Shown here: positions 27,378 to 34,850 of the stretch, piece after piece
How positions within the stretch are numbered: the first letter of the stretch is position 1
Layout of the letters: each line of letters opens with the position of its first letter
Assembly (NCBI GenBank): GCA_001730015.1
Contig: MDLA01000158.1
Span: 1-64,000 of the forward strand
From: Chromatiales bacterium (ex Bugula neritina AB1)
GTDB taxonomy: Bacteria > Pseudomonadota > Gammaproteobacteria > Granulosicoccales > Granulosicoccaceae
Reading direction: 5' to 3'
Length of the DNA stretch: 64,000 bases
Program-made: the position numbers and the translations under genes
The notes under the pieces: generated by a model
What the model saw: only the letters and a program-made list of their open reading frames with translations
Told to the model about the DNA's origin: nothing
Database searches by the model: none

Positions 27378-28133
27378 GTGCTGCATCCTATTCAAGAATC
27401 TATGGAGGGGTTCCGACCAGATATGTTACTGGATTGCCGAGGTGTTAAACCGTTGACCACAAAAACGCCAATCCATCGCAGAAACTGCTTTCGCCTGGCG
27501 GTAGCAGCGCTTACGGGCCTGAGTGTTTCCTGCGGTTCCGGCAGTTCGGAAATGCAGGTCCCGGCAACCGGTGAAGCCACACCGGCAATCGTCAACCCGC
27601 TCACCAATCCAGACAGCGGTTTAAGCAATGATACACAGAACAACGATTTGAATGATCGTCTGCTTGATCGATCCGCCAGCACAACCACCGTTCTTGAAAT
27701 TGATAGCTGCTTTTGTCTTGCACCGCACACCGACACGACAAAAATCTATAACTTCACTGATCAGAAGGCTGTGCTGGTGCTGACGTTTGACAATGAAGAT
27801 ATCCGCTTCGACACAACAGCCAGACTCCATTTGTTTGCATCAACCGAAAGCTCCGAAGGAATTTCGCTGTGGATCAATAATCTGTATTCTGACGCCCTTT
27901 TTTCCAATGCAGCAAAACCGCTAGCTGATTTCGCAATCGCCGACGATACAATCAGTATCACTTCAAGAGCCTTGCTTGAATCCGCCGAAGCGACCGCGGC
28001 AGAGGGCTACGATTCCTACCGGATTGAATTTTCTGTTGACGGCCAGTCCGCTGACAGTGCCTACACACTTTCCGGTTTCTCCGATACGGCCACGGTTCAT
28101 GTGCAAAGCAATACCGGGGCGACATCCGGGTAG
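27378..28133 (+). CDS. Probable lipoprotein of unknown function
   Basis: This is a protein of up to 251 residues. A basic segment (HRRNCF), a hydrophobic stretch LAVAALTGLSVS and then C-GSGSS suggest a lipoprotein signal, though the lipobox (SVSC) is not ideal. A Thr/Asn-rich linker is followed by a beta-rich domain (about 105-250: CFCLAPHTDTTKIYNFTD, LHLFASTE, ISLWINNLYS). I do not recognise the domain. The start is uncertain: GTG 27378, ATG 27402 or ATG 27423 (the last downstream of GGAGGGG). A family B palindromic element begins at its stop codon. Confidence 0.65.
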   Translation: MLHPIQESMEGFRPDMLLDCRGVKPLTTKTPIHRRNCFRLAVAALTGLSVSCGSGSSEMQVPATGEATPAIVNPLTNPDSGLSNDTQNNDLNDRLLDRSASTTTVLEIDSCFCLAPHTDTTKIYNFTDQKAVLVLTFDNEDIRFDTTARLHLFASTESSEGISLWINNLYSDALFSNAAKPLADFAIADDTISITSRALLESAEATAAEGYDSYRIEFSVDGQSADSAYTLSGFSDTATVHVQSNTGATSG

Positions 28134-28301
28134 CCTGGGGCCCGTGCATTTACCCGGGCGTTGCGACGATCATTCAGGTGCGTGAGATTTCGCCTACCAC
28201 AAGTGGGCGTTTTATGATTCTAAATAACTACTATATGGCCGGTGAAAAGGTTGCGAGTCCAGAGGGTTCGCAGTAGCGCTGGTTTATGGTCGGGCACTAG
28301 C
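28131..28301. repeat. Palindromic intergenic element, family B, copy 1
   Basis: Starting at the TAG of the preceding gene, the left arm (GCCCGTGCATTTACC-GGGCGT) and the right end GGTTTATGGTCGGGCACTAGC (28281-28301, minus the last base as read) are imperfect reverse complements. The 14-mer CAGGTGCGTGAGAT (28175-28188) recurs exactly at 63987-64000 in the second copy. It is a non-coding MITE-like sequence. The rest of the gap to the CinA-like gene (28302-28512) shows nothing further. Confidence 0.65.
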
Positions 28302-28512
28302 AAGTACCGCACACGAAGGCGCATTAGCCTGCTAACGCACGATTGTTGTTTCTTTTAAAATCCACCCGTAACAATGGTTCCGTCTCGCCGGGCTGGCTAT
28401 AACGGCAAATTGCTTAAACCAGCTGGTTACACTATCGCTGGCTGCCACATCCATTTATTATTCTTCCTTCCTGATACGGCCGGCCCGTTTTCAATACGGA
28501 CAGAACCAATAA

Positions 28513-29766
28513 ATGAAAATTGAAATCCTGTGTACCGGTGATGAAATACTGACTGGTAAGACAGTAAACACCAACCACAGTTATATAGCCCGGCGCTTCA
28601 CCGATAACGCGTTGCAGATAACCCGGGGTACCACTGTCGGTGACGATCGGGAATCTTTGCTGGCTGCGTTCCAGCAGGCATCGGTTCGAGCGGACGCTGT
28701 GATCGTTAACGGCGGGCTTGGACCAACCGTCGATGACCTCTCTCAGGAGGTAGCCGCACATGCCGCCGGTGTGGAGCTGGAACTGTATCAGCCATGGCTT
28801 GAAAAATTAAAAAAGTACTACGAAAGCCGTGGCCGGCAAATGCCGGAAAACAATACCAAGCAGGCGATGCTACCCGTCGGCTGTGAGTTTATCGATAATC
28901 CGGTCGGTACCGCATGTGGCTTTGCCGTGACGATCAACAACGCCAGATTCTTTTTCACCCCGGGCGTGCCGCATGAGATGCGACGTATGATCAACGAGGA
29001 AATACTGCCACGCATTTTGAAACTGAGCGGTTTGACCGTGGTTACCCGCCTGAAGCGCTTTCACTCGTTTGGAATCGGTGAATCACGCGCAGATCAGTTA
29101 CTCAGGGGAATTGAAGATCTGGCCCCTGACAACTCGGTTAAACTCGGGTTTCAATCGCATTTTCCGCAACTTGAAACCAAACTGGCTGCGATCGGTAAAG
29201 ACGAAGAAACGCTGAACGCTACGCTGGCTCCACTGGAAGCCAGAATCAGGCAGAGCATGGGCAACTTTATTCTCTGCGAAGATAACCAGACGCTGGAGTC
29301 GGAAATCCTCAAAGCATTGGGGGAAGTCAGCGGGACGTTGGCGACTATCGAGATGACAACCGGTGGACTCATCAGCCAGCGTCTGAATACCGATCAATCC
29401 GGCAGCGTGGTTTGCAGCATTGTCAGTCAGAATATACAACAGCTGGCTCAGGCAAGCGGACTGGAACGCGCGACTCTAGATATTTCCAGCGCCGCTGAAA
29501 TTGCAATAGCATTACGCCGGCAGTCAGCATCCAGCCACTCCCTGGTTTCTCTAATGGTACCCGATGAAGCCGACGACAGCCGTGACTTTGGCGCCGATGT
29601 CTATATTGCGTTGTCTTCACCGGAAAGTACCGTAACCCGCAAGTCCCGACTAACGGGTGGAAGAAAGTGGATAACGCTGGGCGCTACGGAAATGAGCCTT
29701 GATTGTCTGCGTCGCTATCTGCTGGATCTGCCGGTGGATGAAAAAATAGATTTCGAGCAGCACTAA
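28513..29766 (+). CDS. CinA-like protein with degenerate C-terminal domain
   Basis: The 417-residue protein begins with a molybdopterin-binding-like MoCF domain (about 1-170: EILCTGDEILTGKTVNTN, NGGLGPTVDD, FFTPGVPHEM), which in CinA hydrolyses ADP-ribose-type nucleotides. A middle region and a C-terminal CinA domain follow. In active NMN deamidases the last domain carries ESCTGG with the catalytic serine; here it reads IEMTTGG, so the serine is methionine and the deamidase function is probably lost. It is therefore likely to keep only the N-terminal activity. ATG 28513 is preceded by GGACAGAACCAATAA. Confidence 0.88.
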   Translation: MKIEILCTGDEILTGKTVNTNHSYIARRFTDNALQITRGTTVGDDRESLLAAFQQASVRADAVIVNGGLGPTVDDLSQEVAAHAAGVELELYQPWLEKLKKYYESRGRQMPENNTKQAMLPVGCEFIDNPVGTACGFAVTINNARFFFTPGVPHEMRRMINEEILPRILKLSGLTVVTRLKRFHSFGIGESRADQLLRGIEDLAPDNSVKLGFQSHFPQLETKLAAIGKDEETLNATLAPLEARIRQSMGNFILCEDNQTLESEILKALGEVSGTLATIEMTTGGLISQRLNTDQSGSVVCSIVSQNIQQLAQASGLERATLDISSAAEIAIALRRQSASSHSLVSLMVPDEADDSRDFGADVYIALSSPESTVTRKSRLTGGRKWITLGATEMSLDCLRRYLLDLPVDEKIDFEQH

Positions 29767-30134
29767 TTCGTTTTTACAGGAGTTATATCACTTCTGCCCG
29801 GATCACGATTTACATCGTGAACTTTGATTCGACAGCACTTTTTCCTGATACCCCGCCATACCCTTGCGGGCTTCGCTTTGGCATCTTGCGCGTAACAACT
29901 TCACGTTAGCGGCCGCAACGTTCAGTGCGGTCCTATTCTTGCGTCCACCACTACGAATCATCAAAACGGCTGATTCCCCGGGCAGAACTGTGGTTCGAAA
30001 TTGCTTACCACTGACCGATGAATCCACCGGCTAACGTCCCGTGTGATCATGTCTGATACCTTTGCGCCCTTACTCTATACAACGCGCAACGGGGGTCTGG
30101 ATAGATCATACTCATTACCAACAAGGATTTGATA
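29767..30134. other. Intergenic, nothing firmly recognised
   Basis: This 368-base gap has several short hairpins (for example GATCACGATTTACATCGTGAA near 29801, with ACGAT/ATCGT arms). A 74-residue open frame on the minus strand (29803-30027) was rejected. AAGGA at 30123-30127 serves as the ribosome site of the next gene. Confidence 0.4.
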
Positions 30135-31316
30135 GTGAAACTGAATCTGGCATTCTCGCCGACCCTTGTGCAAACCTCTATAGCAGTTGTCGTAGCCACA
30201 TTGTATTCAGCAACTGTAACGGCAGCGCCAAACAACGCCCCCTCATTTGATCCTGGCGATGAGCCAACCAGCAGCAGCTGTGACGGCGAGGTACGGTTCC
30301 CGGGCTGGGCCCGTAATGTGACCGACGGTGACACTGAAACATCGGAAATGTATTTTGAAATACTTGATGTAAGCAACCGTGAGATTTATTCGCAACAGCC
30401 GCGCGTCAGCTGGCCATCACTAACACTGTCCTATGAATTAAAACCCGGCACGGCAGGTGATCTTTCCTCTGCAATTACCGCCGTATTAAAAGACCGGGAT
30501 GGCACTGACGATGGCGGCCAGGATACATCAGCACCTCGTAGCTGGAATATCCACACAAGTTCCTGTAGCGACACCAACCTCGGTGGCATTACTGATCCGG
30601 TATCTGACTTTGACGGCGACACCTTGAGCGACGCAGAGGAAGGAGACGGACAGATCGACACCGATCAGGACGGTACGCCGGACTCTCAGGACCTGGATTC
30701 CGACAACGATGGCATTCTGGATATCTATGAAACCGGAGATGATAACGGCGATGGAATCCGCGATTCACAGGATAACTATCGAGCGTCACTGCACGTAGAT
30801 ACAGACAGTGATCAGATTAATGATGATTTCGATCTCGATGACGATAACGACGGCATTTCCGACGAACTGGAAGGCAGCGGTGTAGTCGATACCGATGGCG
30901 ACGGACTGGCAGACTCAGTTGACCTCGACTCCGATAACGACGGGTTGACCGATCTGGTCGAATCAGGCGCGCCCCTCACAAACCTGGTGCACAACGGTGA
31001 CTGGATTACCGGTTCCAACGTTGGCAGGAACGGCCTGGCCGATGTGCTCGAGACAGGCCGGGATAATGGCGTACTGGTTTATTTCCCCAACGACAGCGAC
31101 GACAACGCCATACCCGATTTTCAGGATGCCGGCGAGCCTTTCCTTCTCAATGATCCCACCAGCGGCGACTCGATCATCCAAACCGGCCTGAGTGGGGTGG
31201 GATGTACTCTGGGCGAGGGCAGATCCGGAGACCCGGTACTATGGACGCTTGCGCTACTGGCACTGGCGGGGGGGGGCAGAAAATGGCGCTTGCCCCGTCA
31301 CAAGCCGGGCAGTTAG
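30135..31316 (+). CDS. Secreted calcium-binding repeat protein with C-terminal sorting-type tail
   Basis: GTG 30135 is preferred over TTG 30129 because AAGGA lies 7 bases before it. The 393-residue protein has a signal peptide (about 1-32), an N-terminal beta region, and from about 155 a series of thrombospondin type 3-like DxDxDG calcium loops (DFDGDTLSDAEEGD, DTDQDGTPDSQDLDSDNDG, DDDNDGISDELEG). The C-terminus carries GVGCTLG, then DPVLWTLALLALAGGGRKWR: a conserved-looking Cys, a hydrophobic helix and a basic end. This resembles JDVT/MYXO-CTERM sorting tails. It is therefore probably lipid-anchored or surface-exposed. A run of nine Gs (31268-31276) lies in the helix-coding part. A terminator follows. 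Confidence 0.82.
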   Translation: MKLNLAFSPTLVQTSIAVVVATLYSATVTAAPNNAPSFDPGDEPTSSSCDGEVRFPGWARNVTDGDTETSEMYFEILDVSNREIYSQQPRVSWPSLTLSYELKPGTAGDLSSAITAVLKDRDGTDDGGQDTSAPRSWNIHTSSCSDTNLGGITDPVSDFDGDTLSDAEEGDGQIDTDQDGTPDSQDLDSDNDGILDIYETGDDNGDGIRDSQDNYRASLHVDTDSDQINDDFDLDDDNDGISDELEGSGVVDTDGDGLADSVDLDSDNDGLTDLVESGAPLTNLVHNGDWITGSNVGRNGLADVLETGRDNGVLVYFPNDSDDNAIPDFQDAGEPFLLNDPTSGDSIIQTGLSGVGCTLGEGRSGDPVLWTLALLALAGGGRKWRLPRHKPGS

Positions 31317-31346
31317 AAAGAATACACTTCGTGCCTCATGGCGATC

Positions 31347-31380
31347 AGGGCCATTGAACCCGTGTTCAATGGCTCTTTTT
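31347..31380 (+). terminator. Rho-independent terminator of the calcium-repeat gene
   Basis: GCCATTGAAC (31350-31359) and GTTCAATGGC (31364-31373) form a perfect 10-base stem around a 4-base loop, extendable by G-T, G-C and A-T pairs. It is followed by TCTTTTT. Confidence 0.92.
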
Positions 31381-31527
31381 CTATATAGCCTGCAATTTGC
31401 TCAGATGTATCTATCATTAAAGCACCTGTAACAGCAGCACTTACTGATGGCAGATTGCCGACTCTCCATCATCGAATTTTTCCTGATGCTGCACTATTGC
31501 CGACCCGCTTTATCCTGAAAGATCTCT

Positions 31528-32364
31528 ATGAACATTGAACAAATAATCGTCATCGCCCTGGTGCAGGGACTGACTGAATTTCTACCCGTTTCATCATCCG
31601 GTCATCTTGCGCTGATTCCAGTGATGACCGATTGGCCCGATCAGGGTGTTGTCACTGATGTAATGGTCCATGTCGGTTCGTTGTTTGCGGTTATCGTCTA
31701 TTTCTGGCGGGATGTGCTCAATTTGCTTTCCGGCACTATCGATTTACTTAAATTTAAGGTCACACCGCATTCGCGGATGGCTGGCTACATTGCGCTCGCA
31801 ACCATACCCGCTCTCGCCTTTGGTGCACTACTAAAGTTAACCGGTACACTGGATGCAATTCGCGAAGATACCGTTGGTGTAGCAAAAATAATTGCCTGGA
31901 CTGCGGTAATTTACGGAATTTTGTTGTTCGTAGCCGATCACTTCGGCAAACGCGTTAAAAAAATGGAAGACGTCACGCTGTCGTCTGCGCTGATCATCGG
32001 CATTTGTCAGGCACTGGCACTGATCCCGGGAACCAGCCGTTCCGGCGCTACCATGACTGCCGCACGTTTTCTCGGCTTCGAGCGAGCTGAAGCTGCTCGA
32101 TTTTCCTTTTTACTCGGTATTCCCGCCATCGCAGCGGCTGGCGGATTTACAGCAATCGAAGCGGTTCAGCTGGGCGGAGGTATTCCAACCCACGCAATCT
32201 GGGCTGCAGTTCTTACCTTCTTCGCCGCGTTCGCGGCAATTAGTCTGTTAATGGCACTGGTCAAGCGTGTCGGCTTCTGGATATTTATGGTGTACCGCCT
32301 GGCGCTGGCACTGGTGCTATTCGCGCTAATCTATGAATGGGTGCCAGGCTTTTCTCTCGTCTGA
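31528..32364 (+). CDS. uppP: Undecaprenyl-diphosphatase
   Basis: This 278-residue inner-membrane enzyme of the BacA/UppP family dephosphorylates undecaprenyl pyrophosphate to recycle the lipid carrier for peptidoglycan and other envelope polymers. Both family signatures are present: QGLTEFLPVSSSGHLAL near the N-terminus and PGTSRSGATMTAARFLG near residues 168-184, with about eight membrane helices. It has full family length and an ATG start. It stands alone between two intergenic regions. Confidence 0.95.
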   Translation: MNIEQIIVIALVQGLTEFLPVSSSGHLALIPVMTDWPDQGVVTDVMVHVGSLFAVIVYFWRDVLNLLSGTIDLLKFKVTPHSRMAGYIALATIPALAFGALLKLTGTLDAIREDTVGVAKIIAWTAVIYGILLFVADHFGKRVKKMEDVTLSSALIIGICQALALIPGTSRSGATMTAARFLGFERAEAARFSFLLGIPAIAAAGGFTAIEAVQLGGGIPTHAIWAAVLTFFAAFAAISLLMALVKRVGFWIFMVYRLALALVLFALIYEWVPGFSLV

Positions 32365-32557
32365 GAGATTCCGTAACACAGCATAATTGCTTGTCTTCCC
32401 TTCCGGATAGAAACTTTACGTCATGACAATCCTGCTATCCTTTCTTTTCTGGATTACACGCCTCTCGAATGTGATTCAGAGCACAGCACCTGAGCGTTAA
32501 TTTTACGATGCTGTACCGACAAGAATAAGAGCGGAGACAATCCGCAGGCGCTAAGCA

Positions 32558-33013
32558 GTGATACCACGGCAAACAATAATGACCACGGACGCTCCATCGA
32601 CACCGCACCCAAACAACAGAAATCTGCAAAGCAACCGACGCGTTGCAGACGCAATTGCTATGCGAATCGAAGCACGCGGCTGCACACCTGATTCATCTCC
32701 TCTTTCGAGCCAACCGACACACGTGGTTCAAATCAGCGGTGCCGGCCTGGAATTCAAGCATGAGAAGCGCCTGCCTACAAATGAAGATATCATCCTGACC
32801 CTGTGCCTTGGCCCGGAACAACGTGCTGTCTCACTACAGGCACAGGTGGTCTCATCGAATGAAGTCAAAGGCGATCGAGGTAACAAGTGCTTTGATGCCC
32901 GGGTTGTTTTTACTGAAGTTGATCAACAAGCGCGTATGCTTCTTGACCAGCACATCGAGCACATACTTGAGCGGACCAGCAGTAATTGTCGGGTGTATAA
33001 CTACGCCAGCTGA
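32558..33013 (+). CDS. PilZ-like domain protein
   Basis: This is a soluble protein of up to 151 residues. The segment NRRVADAIAMRIEARG recalls the RxxxR arm of PilZ c-di-GMP receptors, and VVQISGAGLEFKHEKRLP fits the D/NxSxxG strand, but with I-S-G-A-G in place of the acidic residue. A beta-barrel (DIILTLCLG, VSLQAQVVSSN, DARVVFTEVD) and a C-terminal helix (LLDQHIEHILERT) complete the fold. Binding of c-di-GMP is plausible but the arm motif is incomplete. The start may be GTG 32558 or ATG 32579; neither has a clear ribosome site. Confidence 0.6.
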   Translation: MIPRQTIMTTDAPSTPHPNNRNLQSNRRVADAIAMRIEARGCTPDSSPLSSQPTHVVQISGAGLEFKHEKRLPTNEDIILTLCLGPEQRAVSLQAQVVSSNEVKGDRGNKCFDARVVFTEVDQQARMLLDQHIEHILERTSSNCRVYNYAS

Positions 33014-33078
33014 GCTGCTCGATCTGCACTATCGACTGATTCCTTCTGGCTTCTAAATCTAGCGCTATGCCGTTCGTT

Positions 33079-34110
33079 CTAGAACTGATCGTGCGCGCTG
33101 ACCATACCATCAACAAAATTGTATCGCAGTAAGTCAGGAATCTGTGCCGGATCCCTGACTAGTGGCAATAACCTGCTCGCAAGATTATCTATCGCTTCCT
33201 GTTGCTCTCGCAGCGCTGATACCGCCTCTTTCATATCAACTTGTTTGAAGGTGAATTCTGTGCCCGCCGGCAACTGCGCAACTACACCCAGGTCAGCACT
33301 GATAACGGTGGCTATACGCGGGTACCCGCCGGTAGGCTGTCGATCTGCCAACAGCACCGTAGCGACTCCGTCACCGGTTACCTGCACATCTCCTGCGACC
33401 ACGGCATCGGAAATTCCACTGAGGCCACCCGTTGCCGCAAAACTTTCGGCATCGGTATCGAGACGTGCTCCCATGCGATCGCGCCGGGATGTCATGCGAA
33501 ATCTGGCATTTAAAAATGTCCGGCGATTTGCTTCGCTAAAAAGATGAGCCTGGGCACCCCAGACAACCCGCAGCTCTCGACGGCTCATAGCATGATCAGA
33601 CTCTAACCGATGCATGCCGTCGGTGAACGCCACAGCCGATGTAATCGCCAGCTCGTCACCGGCACGCAGGCATCGTCCATGGAAACCGCCAAAGCCGGCG
33701 CGCGTGTGGGTAGAGCGGGAGCCAAGCACCATCGGCACATCAAACCCGCCTTTGACGTGCAGATACCCATAGATACCGCCGCGCGCGTGCCCGATGCGAA
33801 TTATCTGCTGCGGCTGCACAGTAAAGTTACAACGCCATGGCACGGCGTGATCATCAACCGCGAGGTCCATCGGGCAGCCGCTGGTCGCCAGTTGAAGCGG
33901 CGCTCCAAGCACCTGGAAGTGACCACCACTGACCGCCATTTCGAGCACGGCTCCACTTTCATTCTGAGCCAGGAGTGCGTTGCCTTCGGCTAGCGCGAAG
34001 CGATCCATGGCTCCACCTTCCGCTACGCCAAAACGCTGATAGCCGGGCCTGCCGCTGTCCTGCAGAGTAAGCGCCGGGCCGGCCTGCACTACGCGCAGCG
34101 CGGGGCTCAA
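33079..34110 (-). CDS. pxpC: 5-oxoprolinase subunit C (biotin-dependent carboxylase-like)
   Basis: This 343-residue protein of the PxpC/KipA/AHS2 family opens GPALTLQDSGRPGYQRFGVAEGGAMDR, the family signature, with the long beta-rich domain also found in urea amidolyase. With PxpA and PxpB it cleaves 5-oxoproline to glutamate using ATP. The start overlaps the PxpB stop by four bases, so the two are translationally coupled. PxpA is not in this window, so the complex must be completed by a gene elsewhere or the pair acts otherwise. Confidence 0.9.
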   Translation of the reverse strand: MSPALRVVQAGPALTLQDSGRPGYQRFGVAEGGAMDRFALAEGNALLAQNESGAVLEMAVSGGHFQVLGAPLQLATSGCPMDLAVDDHAVPWRCNFTVQPQQIIRIGHARGGIYGYLHVKGGFDVPMVLGSRSTHTRAGFGGFHGRCLRAGDELAITSAVAFTDGMHRLESDHAMSRRELRVVWGAQAHLFSEANRRTFLNARFRMTSRRDRMGARLDTDAESFAATGGLSGISDAVVAGDVQVTGDGVATVLLADRQPTGGYPRIATVISADLGVVAQLPAGTEFTFKQVDMKEAVSALREQQEAIDNLASRLLPLVRDPAQIPDLLRYNFVDGMVSAHDQF

Positions 34111-34847
34111 GCGATTTGCTCCGACTGCAGAATCACTTCACCGGAATGTTGTTGATCAGCCAGCTCGGTGAAGCAACTTTCATCGATGGGAAAAAAGCAC
34201 AATTCATCACCCGGACCAATCAAAAAAGGCGGATCCACTGCGAGATTAAAATTACTGAACGGTGTGCAGCCGATAGTACGCCAGCCGGTTGGTATTTCTG
34301 TTGATGTGATGACCGTCTGCCTGACGGCAACGGATACAGCACCGGCTGGAACCGAAGGCTTAACATAATCCAAACGCGGTAGATTCCAGTCGTCCTGCAA
34401 CAGACCGGTATACATAAATCCCGGAGCGAAGCCAAGCGTCAGCACACGCTGAGACATTGCGCAGTGGCGGCTTACAGCTTCCTCTACAGTCATACCAAGC
34501 CGCTGTGCTACTTCCGGTAAATCCGTACCGGTTTCGCCGCCATAGCAGATCGGCAGGCGCCACCTTTTTATCTTGTTATCGACTGCATCCCTTTGCCATA
34601 GATTGCTCGCCAGCATCTCACCCAGCTCTGATTCAAGTGTGGCGGCGTCGATTTTCAGCGGATCAAAACGAACCAGAACGGAGCGCAGTGTGGGCGCTGT
34701 TTCAACCACCCCCTCGACCCTGGCTCGAGTGAGCCAGGCATCGAAGATCTGCACCTGACGGTTGACCTGTAGATCCAGTGTCGCGCCGAATTCAATCAGT
34801 AATGCCGCATCACCTGCCGGTCGGAAGAGCGGATAGTCAACTGCCAT
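34107..34847 (-). CDS. pxpB: 5-oxoprolinase subunit B (KipI-like)
   Basis: This 246-residue protein of the PxpB/KipI/AHS1 family contains FRPAGDAALLIEFG near the start and TLGFAPGFMYTGLL in the centre, both family hallmarks. The C-terminal half has the cyclophilin-like fold of allophanate-hydrolase subunit 1. It lies three bases after the NDH-SelD fusion and overlaps PxpC by four, so all three sit in one operon. Its close coupling to SelD is unexpected and has no known biochemical reason. Confidence 0.9.
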   Translation of the reverse strand: MAVDYPLFRPAGDAALLIEFGATLDLQVNRQVQIFDAWLTRARVEGVVETAPTLRSVLVRFDPLKIDAATLESELGEMLASNLWQRDAVDNKIKRWRLPICYGGETGTDLPEVAQRLGMTVEEAVSRHCAMSQRVLTLGFAPGFMYTGLLQDDWNLPRLDYVKPSVPAGAVSVAVRQTVITSTEIPTGWRTIGCTPFSNFNLAVDPPFLIGPGDELCFFPIDESCFTELADQQHSGEVILQSEQIA

Positions 34848-34850
34848 AAT

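Noticed and set aside
29803..30027. 74-residue open frame on the minus strand with a basic, vaguely transposase-like sequence
   Set aside because: No motif, no ribosome site and no terminal repeats; resemblance is too weak to call a remnant.
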